Assembly (NCBI RefSeq): GCF_024584705.1
Contig: NZ_CP097384.1
Coordinates: forward strand, 62,001 to 126,000
Direction of reading: 5' to 3'
DNA: 64,000 bases
From: Blastopirellula sp. J2-11
GTDB lineage: Bacteria; Planctomycetota; Planctomycetia; Pirellulales; Pirellulaceae
Part shown: one piece after another, positions 8,459-16,221 of the stretch
Layout of the letters: every line of letters begins with the position of its first letter
How positions within the stretch are numbered: the stretch's first letter is position 1
Position numbers and translations under genes: made by a program
Notes under the pieces: model-generated
Databases searched by the model: none
What the model saw: the letters and a program-made list of their open reading frames with translations, nothing else
Told to the model about the DNA's origin: nothing

Positions 8459-8803
8459 TTAGTTCGTCGGCGTCGCCATCTTCGTGTTACGCTCCTTGTT
8501 CTTCTGTTGCCGTTTGACGCTCGCCGCGACTTGGCGAGCCAGGGCTTTTACTTTCGCGGGGTCTTCCAGCGATTCGCACTGAGAGATGGTCGCCGCTTCC
8601 TGCATGTAGCCTCCTTCTTCGAGCCCAATCATCAGGTCAATCAAGACCTCTTTGTGCTCACCGGTCTTCGCCAATTCTTCGAGCGTCGGCAGCAGCTCGC
8701 TTTCGGCGACGCCGGGATGAAGTTCGTGGAAACTTGGTTCGCTCGGCCCGCAGCCGATCATCAGGCCGATCAGGCAAACGGTCATCCGTCGTGTCATGTT
8801 CAT
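8459..8803 (-). CDS. Small lipoprotein of unknown function
   Basis: The frame is open to 9031, but the ATG at 8803 has GGGAG 7 bases upstream and starts a lipoprotein signal (MNMTRRMTVCLIGLMIGCGP, lipobox LMIGC). 114 residues. After the signal the protein is mostly helical and charged: ESELLPTLEELAKTGEHKEV, then a Lys-rich C terminus (KRQQKNKERNTKMATPTN). No domain recognised. It is 97 bases downstream of the DUF1559 gene at 8901-9806 and is likely co-transcribed with it, the same pairing as at 6923/7936 and 14964/14500. Confidence 0.8.
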   Translation of the reverse strand: MNMTRRMTVCLIGLMIGCGPSEPSFHELHPGVAESELLPTLEELAKTGEHKEVLIDLMIGLEEGGYMQEAATISQCESLEDPAKVKALARQVAASVKRQQKNKERNTKMATPTN

Positions 8804-8900
8804 TCTCTGCTCCCCGCTAGAATACTGTCGTTGCTTGCACGCATCCAAACGACAGAGTGAATTTTGGAATGGATTGTTCTGGAACGAAATGTATTGAGAA

Positions 8901-9806
8901 TTAGTACTCGCCAACGACGTTTCCTTCGGCAATGGAGCCGAGATTTTGGTAGGACACGGGGTTGATCGTGTCGCTAATGAAGTGGCTGGAACCATCCCCA
9001 AACAAAAACTGCGCTCCGCCGGGGTGAGCACTCGTCAGGTTGTGATGTCCCGGTACGCCGTTGAGTTTATAGGCGAGGGTCGTGCTTACGATCGCGTTAT
9101 TGAGATAGTATTCGGTCTGAATCCTGCCGCCGATCCAGATCGTGCCATACTTCACGTCCAGCGGGTCGGGATGGGTGATCGTGCTCCGCTCGCCGATCAA
9201 AAACGTGTTGGTGAGACCATCGCGAATGTCACGAAACTTGATGCGAGAGTTGTCGTAAAACGCGCCGGTAGGGACCGGGTACAACGACCCGGGGGTGTTG
9301 TCGGTGCGGTATCCAATACCGCCGATTCCGGTGTAGTTCGACTTGGCGAAGCCGCCGTAGGTCAGATTGAAACTGCCGGTCGGATCGGATGGACAGATAT
9401 AGCCGCTAATCACCGTTTTGGCGTACGGAGTGGGAACGGCGGCCGATGCAGTCGTCATTGCTGGGATCGAAAACCATTTTCCGTCAAACGCGCCGACGCT
9501 GTCCATCGCGTCATGCAGCGAGCTCTGCTCGATGAAAGGAAGCAGCAGCGCCCCCCAACCCAGCAAGTTGGCGTTGGTGATGTCGTCGTACGGATCGTCA
9601 TCAATCCAGCCGGACGGCAATGAACCGAACGTGTCGTGGTAATTGTGCAGTCCCAGCCCGATTTGTTTCACGTTGTTACTGCACTGGCTGCGCCGCGCCG
9701 CTTCGCGGGCTTGTTGGACGGCGGGAAGCAACATTGCGATCAGCACGCCGATGATCGCAATCACCACCAAAAGTTCAACCAGCGTAAATGCGTTTCTAAG
9801 CTTCAT
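8901..9806 (-). CDS. DUF1559 domain protein with type IV prepilin-like N terminus
   Basis: The open frame reaches 10031, but the conserved start is MKLRNAFTLVELLVVIAIIG, so I place the ATG at 9806; GGAGGAG lies 11 bases upstream. 301 residues. The helix is followed by QQAREAARRSQCSNNVKQIG and NYHDTFGSLPSGW. The C terminus has SAHPGGAQFLFGDGSSHFIS, the second hallmark of the family. Second of three copies in this window. It is shorter than the other two and lies between a Tat-exported PHP-like gene (upstream) and a small lipoprotein gene (downstream), all on the minus strand. Confidence 0.92.
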   Translation of the reverse strand: MKLRNAFTLVELLVVIAIIGVLIAMLLPAVQQAREAARRSQCSNNVKQIGLGLHNYHDTFGSLPSGWIDDDPYDDITNANLLGWGALLLPFIEQSSLHDAMDSVGAFDGKWFSIPAMTTASAAVPTPYAKTVISGYICPSDPTGSFNLTYGGFAKSNYTGIGGIGYRTDNTPGSLYPVPTGAFYDNSRIKFRDIRDGLTNTFLIGERSTITHPDPLDVKYGTIWIGGRIQTEYYLNNAIVSTTLAYKLNGVPGHHNLTSAHPGGAQFLFGDGSSHFISDTINPVSYQNLGSIAEGNVVGEY

Positions 9807-9910
9807 CTTGATCTTCGCTCCTCCAAAGTTATGAGTCGATGTGGAATCAAGCTCGAAAAATGAGGGGGCCACGTGCATCTGAGGGTTTGATTTCGTCGGC
9901 GTGATGGGAA

Positions 9911-11167
9911 TTACGTCAGTCGAAACGGTTGCGAGAAGAGTCGTTCTTGGTTGTCGACGCCGTCCGCTTCCACGCGAAGGTAAACATGTTGCTGGAGCGC
10001 CGCGGCTTCGATCGGCAACTTCCATGTGCATTTGGTTCCGGACTGTTCATGCACGACGCCGCGTGCAGTTACGATTCGCAACCGGCAAGGCTCGGAGACT
10101 TCGACGTGAATGGATCCTGCGTCGAGTTCAATCCGCCGAAACTCCAAGTCGCCGTTGAGCGCACAATAGTAGTCGCCGTTGCGATAGGCTCGCAAACACG
10201 CAGCGGGCAAGTCTTGCGGATCGGTATCGTTGTTCACAAGCAACACGTTGCGGCCCATGAAACCAGGATCGCTGTTGTGGGCGTGATCCGAGACCGCCAA
10301 TCCCCAGCAGCGCCGACCGGTGGCGAGAATCGCGTCCCATTCGTCCAATGACCAGCCTTTGCCGTTGAGCATCTCGGCGGTGTGATTCCAGATTTCGATG
10401 CCCAACACGCGCGGATCAAAGTCCAACAAATCCAGCAGGTGCGAATGAGGCAGACGGCTCCATTTCGGGTGATTCAGCGTGACGCCGCCGCCGTCAGAAA
10501 CTTCAAGCGCGTCCAGCATTCGCTCAAAGGCCTCTTTCCAGGGCATGTCGGTACCGATGGGGTAGCCGTGGGAGTGCAGCTTGTACTTGCCGCGTGCGTC
10601 AAACGTGCCGCTGCAGAAGTTCGAGCCGACCGCATTGAAATGTCCGCTGGAGTCGGTCATCGAATGATGCTCCGCATTCGGACAAAGAATGACATCGGCT
10701 GGGATCTGCGAAAAACAGGGGGAGCCGACCTTAAACGGCAGCGCCTGCTGCAGGTCGGCCGGAAGCGAGTCGTACCAGCCGGTGTTGGGATCGCGAATGA
10801 TTTCGTTCCAGCGAAACGAACCGCGCTGATAGCCTTGTCCGGTTACCATTGCGAAGTCTTGACTGACTTCGTATTGCCGGCTCCGCTCATCGGGTCGACA
10901 AGGGACTGACGGATAGTAGTTAGAAATGGCCAGATGCTTGAGCTGACGACGGCAGAGCAAATCGAGCGACACTTGCGAGCGGCAGTGCGCGTGCGAGACC
11001 GAACCAATCTGACGGCTATGTTCCCAATCGATACGTGCGTACGGTTGGGCGACGGAATGGGGAGTCTTTTCGCCGCTCCAAGCGAGGTTGTTCTGGAAGA
11101 AGCCAATTCCTGAGATCGCAGCAGCCGAGAGAAATTGACGTCGCGATCGAGTTGCCGAATGCTTCAT
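9911..11167 (-). CDS. Tat-exported PHP-domain-like phosphoesterase
   Basis: The start chosen is the ATG at 11167 (MKHSATRSRRQFLSAAAISG), since it places the twin-arginine motif RSRRQFL at residues 7-13; an upstream ATG at 11194 is also open. 418 residues. Residues about 55-75 contain SVSHAHCRSQ, and later NHPKWSR, EIWNHTAE and VSDHAHNSD supply further His and Asp residues in the order seen in PHP-type phosphoesterases. The protein is therefore probably folded in the cytoplasm with metals and exported by Tat. Substrate unknown. It sits 104 bases upstream of the DUF1559 gene at 8901. Confidence 0.75.
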   Translation of the reverse strand: MKHSATRSRRQFLSAAAISGIGFFQNNLAWSGEKTPHSVAQPYARIDWEHSRQIGSVSHAHCRSQVSLDLLCRRQLKHLAISNYYPSVPCRPDERSRQYEVSQDFAMVTGQGYQRGSFRWNEIIRDPNTGWYDSLPADLQQALPFKVGSPCFSQIPADVILCPNAEHHSMTDSSGHFNAVGSNFCSGTFDARGKYKLHSHGYPIGTDMPWKEAFERMLDALEVSDGGGVTLNHPKWSRLPHSHLLDLLDFDPRVLGIEIWNHTAEMLNGKGWSLDEWDAILATGRRCWGLAVSDHAHNSDPGFMGRNVLLVNNDTDPQDLPAACLRAYRNGDYYCALNGDLEFRRIELDAGSIHVEVSEPCRLRIVTARGVVHEQSGTKCTWKLPIEAAALQQHVYLRVEADGVDNQERLFSQPFRLT

Positions 11168-11399
11168 GAAACTGGCACCAAGCAGGGAAAGCATAGGAGA
11201 GAGAATCCATCGTAGTGTAACGAATCCTCGCGTAGATGTAGCAATCCAATTCTATAGGCATTCTTCTCGATACCTTTATGCGTATTTGTCGTAAAACCAA
11301 TATAAAAAAGCTTATTTGCATGCGAGTTTTGACGAGCCGCGTGCAGAGAAGCAAACACGGGAGAAGTTTAGGACAAACCAAGATCACTCGTCGTGGCCG

Positions 11400-11428
11400 C
11401 CTCCTCTTTCTCGATGGAAAAGAGGAGG
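11400..11428. other. Perfect 10-bp hairpin downstream of the mddA-like gene
   Basis: CCTCCTCTTT (11400-11409) pairs perfectly with AAAGAGGAGG (11419-11428). It lies 27 bases beyond the stop of the minus-strand gene at 11455. No T-run follows on either strand, so it may stabilise the 3' end of the transcript instead of terminating it. Confidence 0.45.
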
Positions 11429-11454
11429 TTCCGGCAAGATCGGCGGCGGCATGC

Positions 11455-12183
11455 TTAAAACAGTTTTGGAATAAACATCCGCACGTTGCGGCGGTATTGC
11501 TTGTAGTCATCGCCATGGACCTCGATCAGGTCTCGTTCTTCGAATGGAATCGCCGCAAGGATGTAGGCGGTCGTGCCGATCGCGAATAACAAATGGCCGA
11601 GCGTCATCGTCGGCGCCATCCAAAAGACCATGAACCAGCCGACGTAGAGCGGATGTCGGATATAGCGATAAAGGAGCGGCGTCTGAAACGGCAGCGGATG
11701 ATATTCTTCACCACGGAAGTAGAGCCAGGTCTGCCGCAGTCCAAACAAGTCAAAATGGCTAATCAAGCAAGTTGAGACAAACACAAGCGCCCAGCCAAAG
11801 CCGTACAGCGTGTAGAGCGTCGCTTGCGCTGGTAGGGAGGTCACGCGCCAAATCACCAGCGGCATCGGCTGCCAAACCAAAAAGAGGACGATCATCGCGA
11901 GGTTGGTCGATAGCACGTAGAGACTCCGCTCGGCCGCTTTCGGAATATATTGCGTTAACCAACGTTTGAATGCAGGCCGGGCCATGCCAGAGTGCTGTAG
12001 TCCAAACGCCGCGATCAACAGCAAGTTAACCACGATCGCTCCGACCGTTCCCAGTTGCGCCGGAGCGTCGATCGTGCGGGGAACCCATAGGTCGCCGATG
12101 AATCCAATCGAATAGAGGAAGACGCCCAAAAACATGGCGTAGGCGATGCAGCCAAACGCGATTACTATCACTCGTTTTCCCAT
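11455..12183 (-). CDS. mddA: Methanethiol S-methyltransferase-like membrane protein (NnrU/ICMT-type)
   Basis: The ATG at 12183 is preceded by GAGGAG; the longer frame to 12294 lacks a site. 242 residues with about six membrane helices. Signature stretches are AAFGLQHSGMARPAFKRWL, AERSLYVLSTNLAM, LISHFDLFGLRQTWLYFRG, YRYIRHPLYVGWFMVFW and FEERDLIEVHGDDYKQYRR; the RHPLY...G...EERDL order is the SAM-binding core of isoprenylcysteine-methyltransferase-like enzymes, and the whole pattern fits MddA, which makes dimethyl sulfide from methanethiol. It could instead be another methyltransferase of the NnrU group. The gene stands alone. Confidence 0.75.
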   Translation of the reverse strand: MGKRVIVIAFGCIAYAMFLGVFLYSIGFIGDLWVPRTIDAPAQLGTVGAIVVNLLLIAAFGLQHSGMARPAFKRWLTQYIPKAAERSLYVLSTNLAMIVLFLVWQPMPLVIWRVTSLPAQATLYTLYGFGWALVFVSTCLISHFDLFGLRQTWLYFRGEEYHPLPFQTPLLYRYIRHPLYVGWFMVFWMAPTMTLGHLLFAIGTTAYILAAIPFEERDLIEVHGDDYKQYRRNVRMFIPKLF

Positions 12184-12404
12184 GATCGATTCTCCTCTAT
12201 TGGGCATTATTGGGGGCCTGCAATATACCGCGAAGCGTAAAAACGCCGTCGTTGTTTCAGGCATTGTCGGTGGATCGCCCATTTTTCTCGACAATCCGTG
12301 GTGATTCTCATGAGACTTGCGCGTTAGGATGCAACGTGCGACGACGCTTGCTGCAAGCGCGACTTGCGGCGAATTATTTCCAACTTCTGCAGAAAGAGAA
12401 TGCT

Positions 12405-12767
12405 ATGTCGCGCTACGAAGGGAAACCGTTCGTACGTTTGCTCGAGTGCTATATCTTGTCGGCGATTGACGAGCTGCCCGAGGTCTATGCGGAAAAGCTA
12501 AATGAAATGGGCCCGGCCTTGAAAGAGACGTATAACCTGGAGGGGGGCTGGCGCGACGTCGTAGCGCAGGTAATGCATTTTCCGGATACGGTCGACGACG
12601 AGCTGCGCAACATGTGGGCGCACAATCAGACGGTCGCGGCGCAAAACGGTCAGATTCTCGCGGCCGAAGCGTTCGCTCAAGCGGTCGTCGATCAGAACTT
12701 CAAAGAAGAAACGCAAGGCGAACCACCAGCCGCAGATGGTCTGGCGGCGGAAGACGAAGAAGAGTAA
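12405..12767 (+). CDS. Conserved small acidic protein of unknown function
   Basis: The ATG at 12405 (AGAAAGAGAA just upstream) gives 120 residues; the frame opens earlier but that part is not protein-like. It reads MSRYEGKPFVRLLECYILSA, then IDELPEVYAEKLNEMGPALK and a helical middle (VVAQVMHFPDTVDDELRNMW), ending in an acidic tail (AAEDEEE). No signal peptide or membrane segment. I do not recognise a family. Directly downstream is a long inverted repeat (12773-12988), so the transcript probably ends in a large hairpin. Confidence 0.75.
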   Translation: MSRYEGKPFVRLLECYILSAIDELPEVYAEKLNEMGPALKETYNLEGGWRDVVAQVMHFPDTVDDELRNMWAHNQTVAAQNGQILAAEAFAQAVVDQNFKEETQGEPPAADGLAAEDEEE

Positions 12768-12772
12768 GCGAC

Positions 12773-12988
12773 CGCGGGGTGCCCCGACCAGTCTGTGCAA
12801 GACTGGTTGGGTTGCGCAGCAACAAGATGCTCGCGCCATCCGCGTCCAACTTCTAGCACGTTTCCCACGAAAGCAGCCCTCGATATCGATGTCGGAAGGA
12901 TTAACAAGCTTGGCGTCCGCATGGCGCGGGCATCTTGTTGCTAAAGCAACCCAACCAGTTCTGTACGAACTGATCGGGCCACCCGGCG
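12773..12988. repeat. Long inverted repeat filling the intergenic gap
   Basis: Left arm 12773-12849 and right arm 12910-12988 are reverse complements over about 77 bases with roughly four in five positions matching; the best block is ACTGGTTGGGTTGC...GCAACAAGATGC. The loop is about 60 bases. It starts 6 bases after the stop codon of the gene ending at 12767. There is no transposase or coding capacity. It resembles a non-autonomous element or a large REP-type unit. Confidence 0.85.
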
Positions 12989-13043
12989 ATCGTTGATGCC
13001 AAGATCGTACAACCAGAATCGAAACCGTGGCGACCAGAAGCAG

Positions 13044-13259
13044 ATGAGCGATTCACCAAAAAAGAAAGAGTTGAGTCTGACCGGCAAATCGATCCAAGCC
13101 TGCGGTTCGCTGCTGGGCGTGACCGCGGCGCTGGGTGCGATGGTGATGCTGGATTACAGCGGGTTGATTACCGGCGCGCTGTTTGGCGGCGGTGGAGGCC
13201 TGATCGGTTCGTTGCTTGCGATGCCGATTGCCGCGATGTTTCCGGAGGAGCCTTTGTAA
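13044..13259 (+). CDS. Small glycine-rich membrane protein
   Basis: A 71-residue protein starting at the ATG at 13044 (the frame opens at 12993 inside the inverted-repeat region). It has a short basic N terminus (MSDSPKKKELSLTGKSIQ) and then two hydrophobic stretches separated by GALFGGGGGLIGSLLAMPIA, a glycine-zipper-like hairpin. It is probably inserted in the inner membrane. No family recognised. It lies 67 bases upstream of the DinB-like gene at 13327. Confidence 0.65.
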   Translation: MSDSPKKKELSLTGKSIQACGSLLGVTAALGAMVMLDYSGLITGALFGGGGGLIGSLLAMPIAAMFPEEPL

Positions 13260-13326
13260 CGGCGCGCTAGACCACGTCGTGTTGCCATTGTTGATTCTGC
13301 GGGAGCTTCGCTCCAGGAGTAACGCC

Positions 13327-13848
13327 GTGCTGTTCGAAACAATGAAGACGCTGCTAACCGGGCAATATCAAGCGTCGCTTTGGATGCTCCACCGTTGTAT
13401 CGAGCAATGTCCGGAAACGGCGTGGGACCAACCGGTTGCGAACCTCAAATTTTGCCAGGCCGCATTTCATGCACTTTTTTTCACGGACTACTATCTTTGC
13501 GCAAGTCCCGCAAATTTCAAATTGCAGCCATTTCATCAGCAGCATGCGGCCGAATTTTGCGATTATGAAGAGATGGAGGTACGTGAGCAAAAATTGACCT
13601 ATGACCGCTCGTTCCTTCGTTCTTATGGCCAACATTGCCGCGCGAAAGCGATAGATGTTATCCAGCAAGAGTCGGCGGAGTCGCTGACTGCGGCTTGCGG
13701 GTTTGCGCCGAAAACGTTCTCTCGGGCAGAGCTTCACGTCTACAACATTCGACATATTCAGCATCATGCGGCTCAATTAAGCTTGCGTCTGCGGCTAGAT
13801 TTCGACGATGATATCTCTTGGTTAGGAACAGGCTGGAAAGAGGCGTGA
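13327..13848 (+). CDS. DinB-like helical-bundle protein
   Basis: I start at the GTG at 13327 because CAGGAG ends 7 bases before it; an in-frame ATG follows at 13342. 173 residues. LLTGQYQASLWMLHRCIEQC and FCQAAFHALFFTDYYLC resemble the first helices of DinB_2-type proteins, and YNIRHIQHHAAQLSLRLR near the C terminus has the paired His residues that bind metal. The protein is cytoplasmic and its reaction unknown. It is one of three DinB-like proteins here, clearly divergent from the others. Confidence 0.8.
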   Translation: MLFETMKTLLTGQYQASLWMLHRCIEQCPETAWDQPVANLKFCQAAFHALFFTDYYLCASPANFKLQPFHQQHAAEFCDYEEMEVREQKLTYDRSFLRSYGQHCRAKAIDVIQQESAESLTAACGFAPKTFSRAELHVYNIRHIQHHAAQLSLRLRLDFDDDISWLGTGWKEA

Positions 13849-13879
13849 TCGTGAAAGCTTCCCCATAACGGAGGTGCTG

Positions 13880-14386
13880 ATGAACATTCGCTTCACGAGT
13901 AGTTATCTTTATCGCGCTATTGCTATCATCTCTATTCTGTTGACGGTTTGCTTGCTGTTTGATCGGGAAGAACTTTCTTCCAACCAATTGGCCCTTTTGC
14001 TAGAAGGGGACGAGAGTATCGATCTCTCGCACATCGAGGCGTTCGGTCAACACCGACATCTCGAGTGTCATGATCCTCAGGTAATTCAGTACCTGAAGCG
14101 ATGTCTTGTCGATTCGACTCACGACGGATGCTCGTTTCCGGAGTCGGAAGAGGAGATTCGTTCTCACAGCGGTTACGTTTCGTACTACGTCACGTTTTGT
14201 CTGCACGACGGACAAGAGTGCACGATGTACTGCGACGTTTCTAACCGCGATCTTTGCCTGTTGGTCCCTGCTCACCGGCCGGTCGGTGAAGTCGGCGCTC
14301 CCAATCGACGCGCTCAGTTTCCTCAGCCGATGCCTGAGAAGCTGACCAAATTGTTGGCCGCGCTGACGGCGGAGGATGGTCTATGA
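13880..14386 (+). CDS. Membrane-anchored protein of unknown function
   Basis: The ATG at 13880 has GGAGG 5 bases upstream (an in-frame GTG two codons earlier is less likely). 168 residues. An N-terminal membrane anchor (residues about 10-27, LYRAIAIISILLTVCLLF) is followed by a soluble domain with six cysteines, among them HLECHDPQ, CLVDSTHDGC, TFCLHDGQECTMYCDVSN and RDLCLLVP. The cysteine pattern suggests disulfides in a periplasmic domain. No family recognised. A terminator follows at 14441. Confidence 0.7.
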   Translation: MNIRFTSSYLYRAIAIISILLTVCLLFDREELSSNQLALLLEGDESIDLSHIEAFGQHRHLECHDPQVIQYLKRCLVDSTHDGCSFPESEEEIRSHSGYVSYYVTFCLHDGQECTMYCDVSNRDLCLLVPAHRPVGEVGAPNRRAQFPQPMPEKLTKLLAALTAEDGL

Positions 14387-14440
14387 AGTGATGCTGGAAA
14401 TAATGTTCGGCCAGTAAAATAGCGCCGTATGTAGAGAACA

Positions 14441-14482
14441 GACCCTGCTTGCCAACTGCGCTTGGCAAGCAGGGTCGTTTTT
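14441..14482 (+). terminator. Intrinsic terminator
   Basis: GACCCTGCTTGCCAA (14441-14455) pairs with TTGGCAAGCAGGGTC (14462-14476), followed by GTTTTT. It ends the transcript of the gene at 13880-14386. It also lies beyond the convergent gene that stops at 14500, but the minus-strand side lacks a good T-run. Confidence 0.9.
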
Positions 14483-14499
14483 GCGCGCTGCTCAAGTGG

Positions 14500-14925
14500 C
14501 TATCTCTTTTTCTTCGGCACGTCAAAGTCAATACTGGTCGAACTGGTTGGCAATTCCGCTTTGGTTTCAAACGTGGGGAATAACGGTTGGCCGTCGGAAT
14601 TGTCGCCGTGGGCGATTCCGTCGTAGCCCTCGATCCGCACCAGGTGCGGGCCGCCGACGACGCCGAGCGCTTCACTCGTGTCGAAAGCGCCTTGGCGAAT
14701 GATCGCAACGCTGCCGTGGCCGCTGTTGCCGGCCGTCGTATCAGGTTCAAAGTAGATGGTGCCGTTAGGAACGGGCTGGCCATCGTAGGTGACATGACCG
14801 TGGAGGTGGATCGTAGAGTTCGTGGGACCGCACCCGATCAACAGCGGAGCCGCCAGCCAGATCAGCGCGATGAAAACTTGCGAAGGGAGGATATTCATGA
14901 GCGGACGCGACTTTTGAAGTGGCAT
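14500..14925 (-). CDS. Small lipoprotein, carboxypeptidase-regulatory-like
   Basis: 141 residues. I keep the ATG at 14925 since it supplies the basic n-region (MPLQKSRPLM) before the hydrophobic stretch; an ATG at 14898 is also possible. The lipobox is LLIGCGP (Cys about residue 32). The mature part begins HLHGHVTYDGQPVPNGTIYF, almost the same pattern as the lipoprotein at 7936 (GQVNYEGKPLPHGTILF), so the two are paralogues. It is 38 bases downstream of the DUF1559 gene at 14964 and probably translated from the same mRNA. Confidence 0.85.
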   Translation of the reverse strand: MPLQKSRPLMNILPSQVFIALIWLAAPLLIGCGPTNSTIHLHGHVTYDGQPVPNGTIYFEPDTTAGNSGHGSVAIIRQGAFDTSEALGVVGGPHLVRIEGYDGIAHGDNSDGQPLFPTFETKAELPTSSTSIDFDVPKKKR

Positions 14926-14963
14926 TAAAAAGAAGAGGCTCGCAGCGCTGTAAGAAGCCGACG

Positions 14964-15917
14964 CTAACGAGGGAAGCCTCCCGTGGGAAGCTGGTCGTCC
15001 AGCTTGCCGAGTTGACGATAGAGATTCAGGTCGATCGTCTCAGATAGAAAATGGACCGATCCATCTCCCAGTAAAAAATGACATCCGCCTGGGTGGTAGC
15101 TGCCAAACAGTTTGGACATCACGTTCAGTGTATCGTCCGTCAGTCCGACCTTAGGATTCGAGTTGATTTGATCTCGGGCGGCGGCCAAAACCCAGGGGCA
15201 ACCGAAATTATCGGTCTTGGTCCCAGACGCCCAGCTGGTGTAGATGCCGTCATCGCGTCCGGTAGGAGTCAGGCTGTACTTCGTTTCGCCGACCATCAGC
15301 GTGTTCGATGTGCCGTCAACGATATCGCGAAACTTGCTCTTTGAATTGAAGTGCAAAATGCCGTTGCGATAGAAGACGCGATTGCCCGATTGGTTCGAGC
15401 AGCTTTCCTCAGAAGCCGTGCCGCCCCCTTGCACGCCAAAGTAGCTGGTCGTCGCCCAGTCGTCCCGCGTGCCGGGATCCGATGGGCACTGAAACGCAGG
15501 ATTGTTCCGCTTGAACTGCGCATGATTGCCGGTGGAGCCGGGTCGGTTTTCGGTGGTCGTAAAAGCGGCGTTGACGTCAAACAATTCGTAGCGATTGATC
15601 TGCTCGAGATATGGCAATATCGCAACGCTCCACGGTTCGCGCGCATCGGCGTCGACGCCGGTCCCTGTACACCAACTGCTACTCGTATAGGTCAGGTTTT
15701 TTGCGTTGCGTACGCCTGCCGGAAAATTGCCTTTGGCGTCGTGATGATTGTGCAGCGCCAAACCGATCTGCTTCAGTCGGTTGGTGCAGTCCATCCGCCG
15801 AGCCGCTTCGCGCGCTTGCTGGATAGCTGGAAGTAAGAGGGCGATCAAGACGCCGATGATGGCGATTACCACCAGCAACTCGACGAGCGTAAATGCTCTG
15901 CGGTTTTGAAATGACAT
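14964..15917 (-). CDS. DUF1559 domain protein with type IV prepilin-like N terminus
   Basis: 317 residues starting MSFQNRRAFTLVELLVVIAI, the prepilin-like signal with Arg-Ala before the Phe. It continues LLLPAIQQAREAARRMDC and NHHDAKGNFPAGV, and ends with SYHPGGCHFLLGDGSVHFLS. Two cysteine pairs in the middle (CSNQSGN, CPSDPG, CPWVLAA) may form disulfides. This is the third copy in the window and, like the first, is followed by a transthyretin-like lipoprotein gene (14500-14925). Confidence 0.93.
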   Translation of the reverse strand: MSFQNRRAFTLVELLVVIAIIGVLIALLLPAIQQAREAARRMDCTNRLKQIGLALHNHHDAKGNFPAGVRNAKNLTYTSSSWCTGTGVDADAREPWSVAILPYLEQINRYELFDVNAAFTTTENRPGSTGNHAQFKRNNPAFQCPSDPGTRDDWATTSYFGVQGGGTASEESCSNQSGNRVFYRNGILHFNSKSKFRDIVDGTSNTLMVGETKYSLTPTGRDDGIYTSWASGTKTDNFGCPWVLAAARDQINSNPKVGLTDDTLNVMSKLFGSYHPGGCHFLLGDGSVHFLSETIDLNLYRQLGKLDDQLPTGGFPR

Positions 15918-16221
15918 AGAAGGTCACCGAATAGAGATGAGTTAGAGATAACGCGTGGATTTTCGGGGAAATTTACCAGGAAATCAATAACAAAATCGCG
16001 ATCTCTCCATATGCGAGAAGGATCGCTTTTCATATCACTCAGAACGTGGAAGATCACATGACGCTGAGCGATTGAAGACTGCATTGTTGATTCGCAGGGT
16101 AAATCGTGGAAAACCGTTACGTTTTCCAGATCTACCGCCGCTTTCCCCCTTGGATCGGGCAACGCTTCGACTTGCTTTGGCGATAGGTGCGGCGTAGACT
16201 TTGCGCGCAATTGGCTAACTA
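15918..16221. other. Divergent intergenic region
   Basis: About 300 bases between the DUF1559 gene (minus) and the dGTPase-like gene (plus); both promoters should be here. A minus-strand frame that crosses the region lacks protein-like composition and overlaps the DUF1559 start. I see no RNA gene or repeat. Confidence 0.4.

Noticed and set aside
11400-11428. Considered a rho-independent terminator
   Set aside because: The 10-bp stem is perfect, but neither side carries a T-run; listed only as a hairpin.
15866-16210. Minus-strand frame overlapping the start of the third DUF1559 gene
   Set aside because: It overlaps a well-supported gene in the same direction and shows no family pattern.
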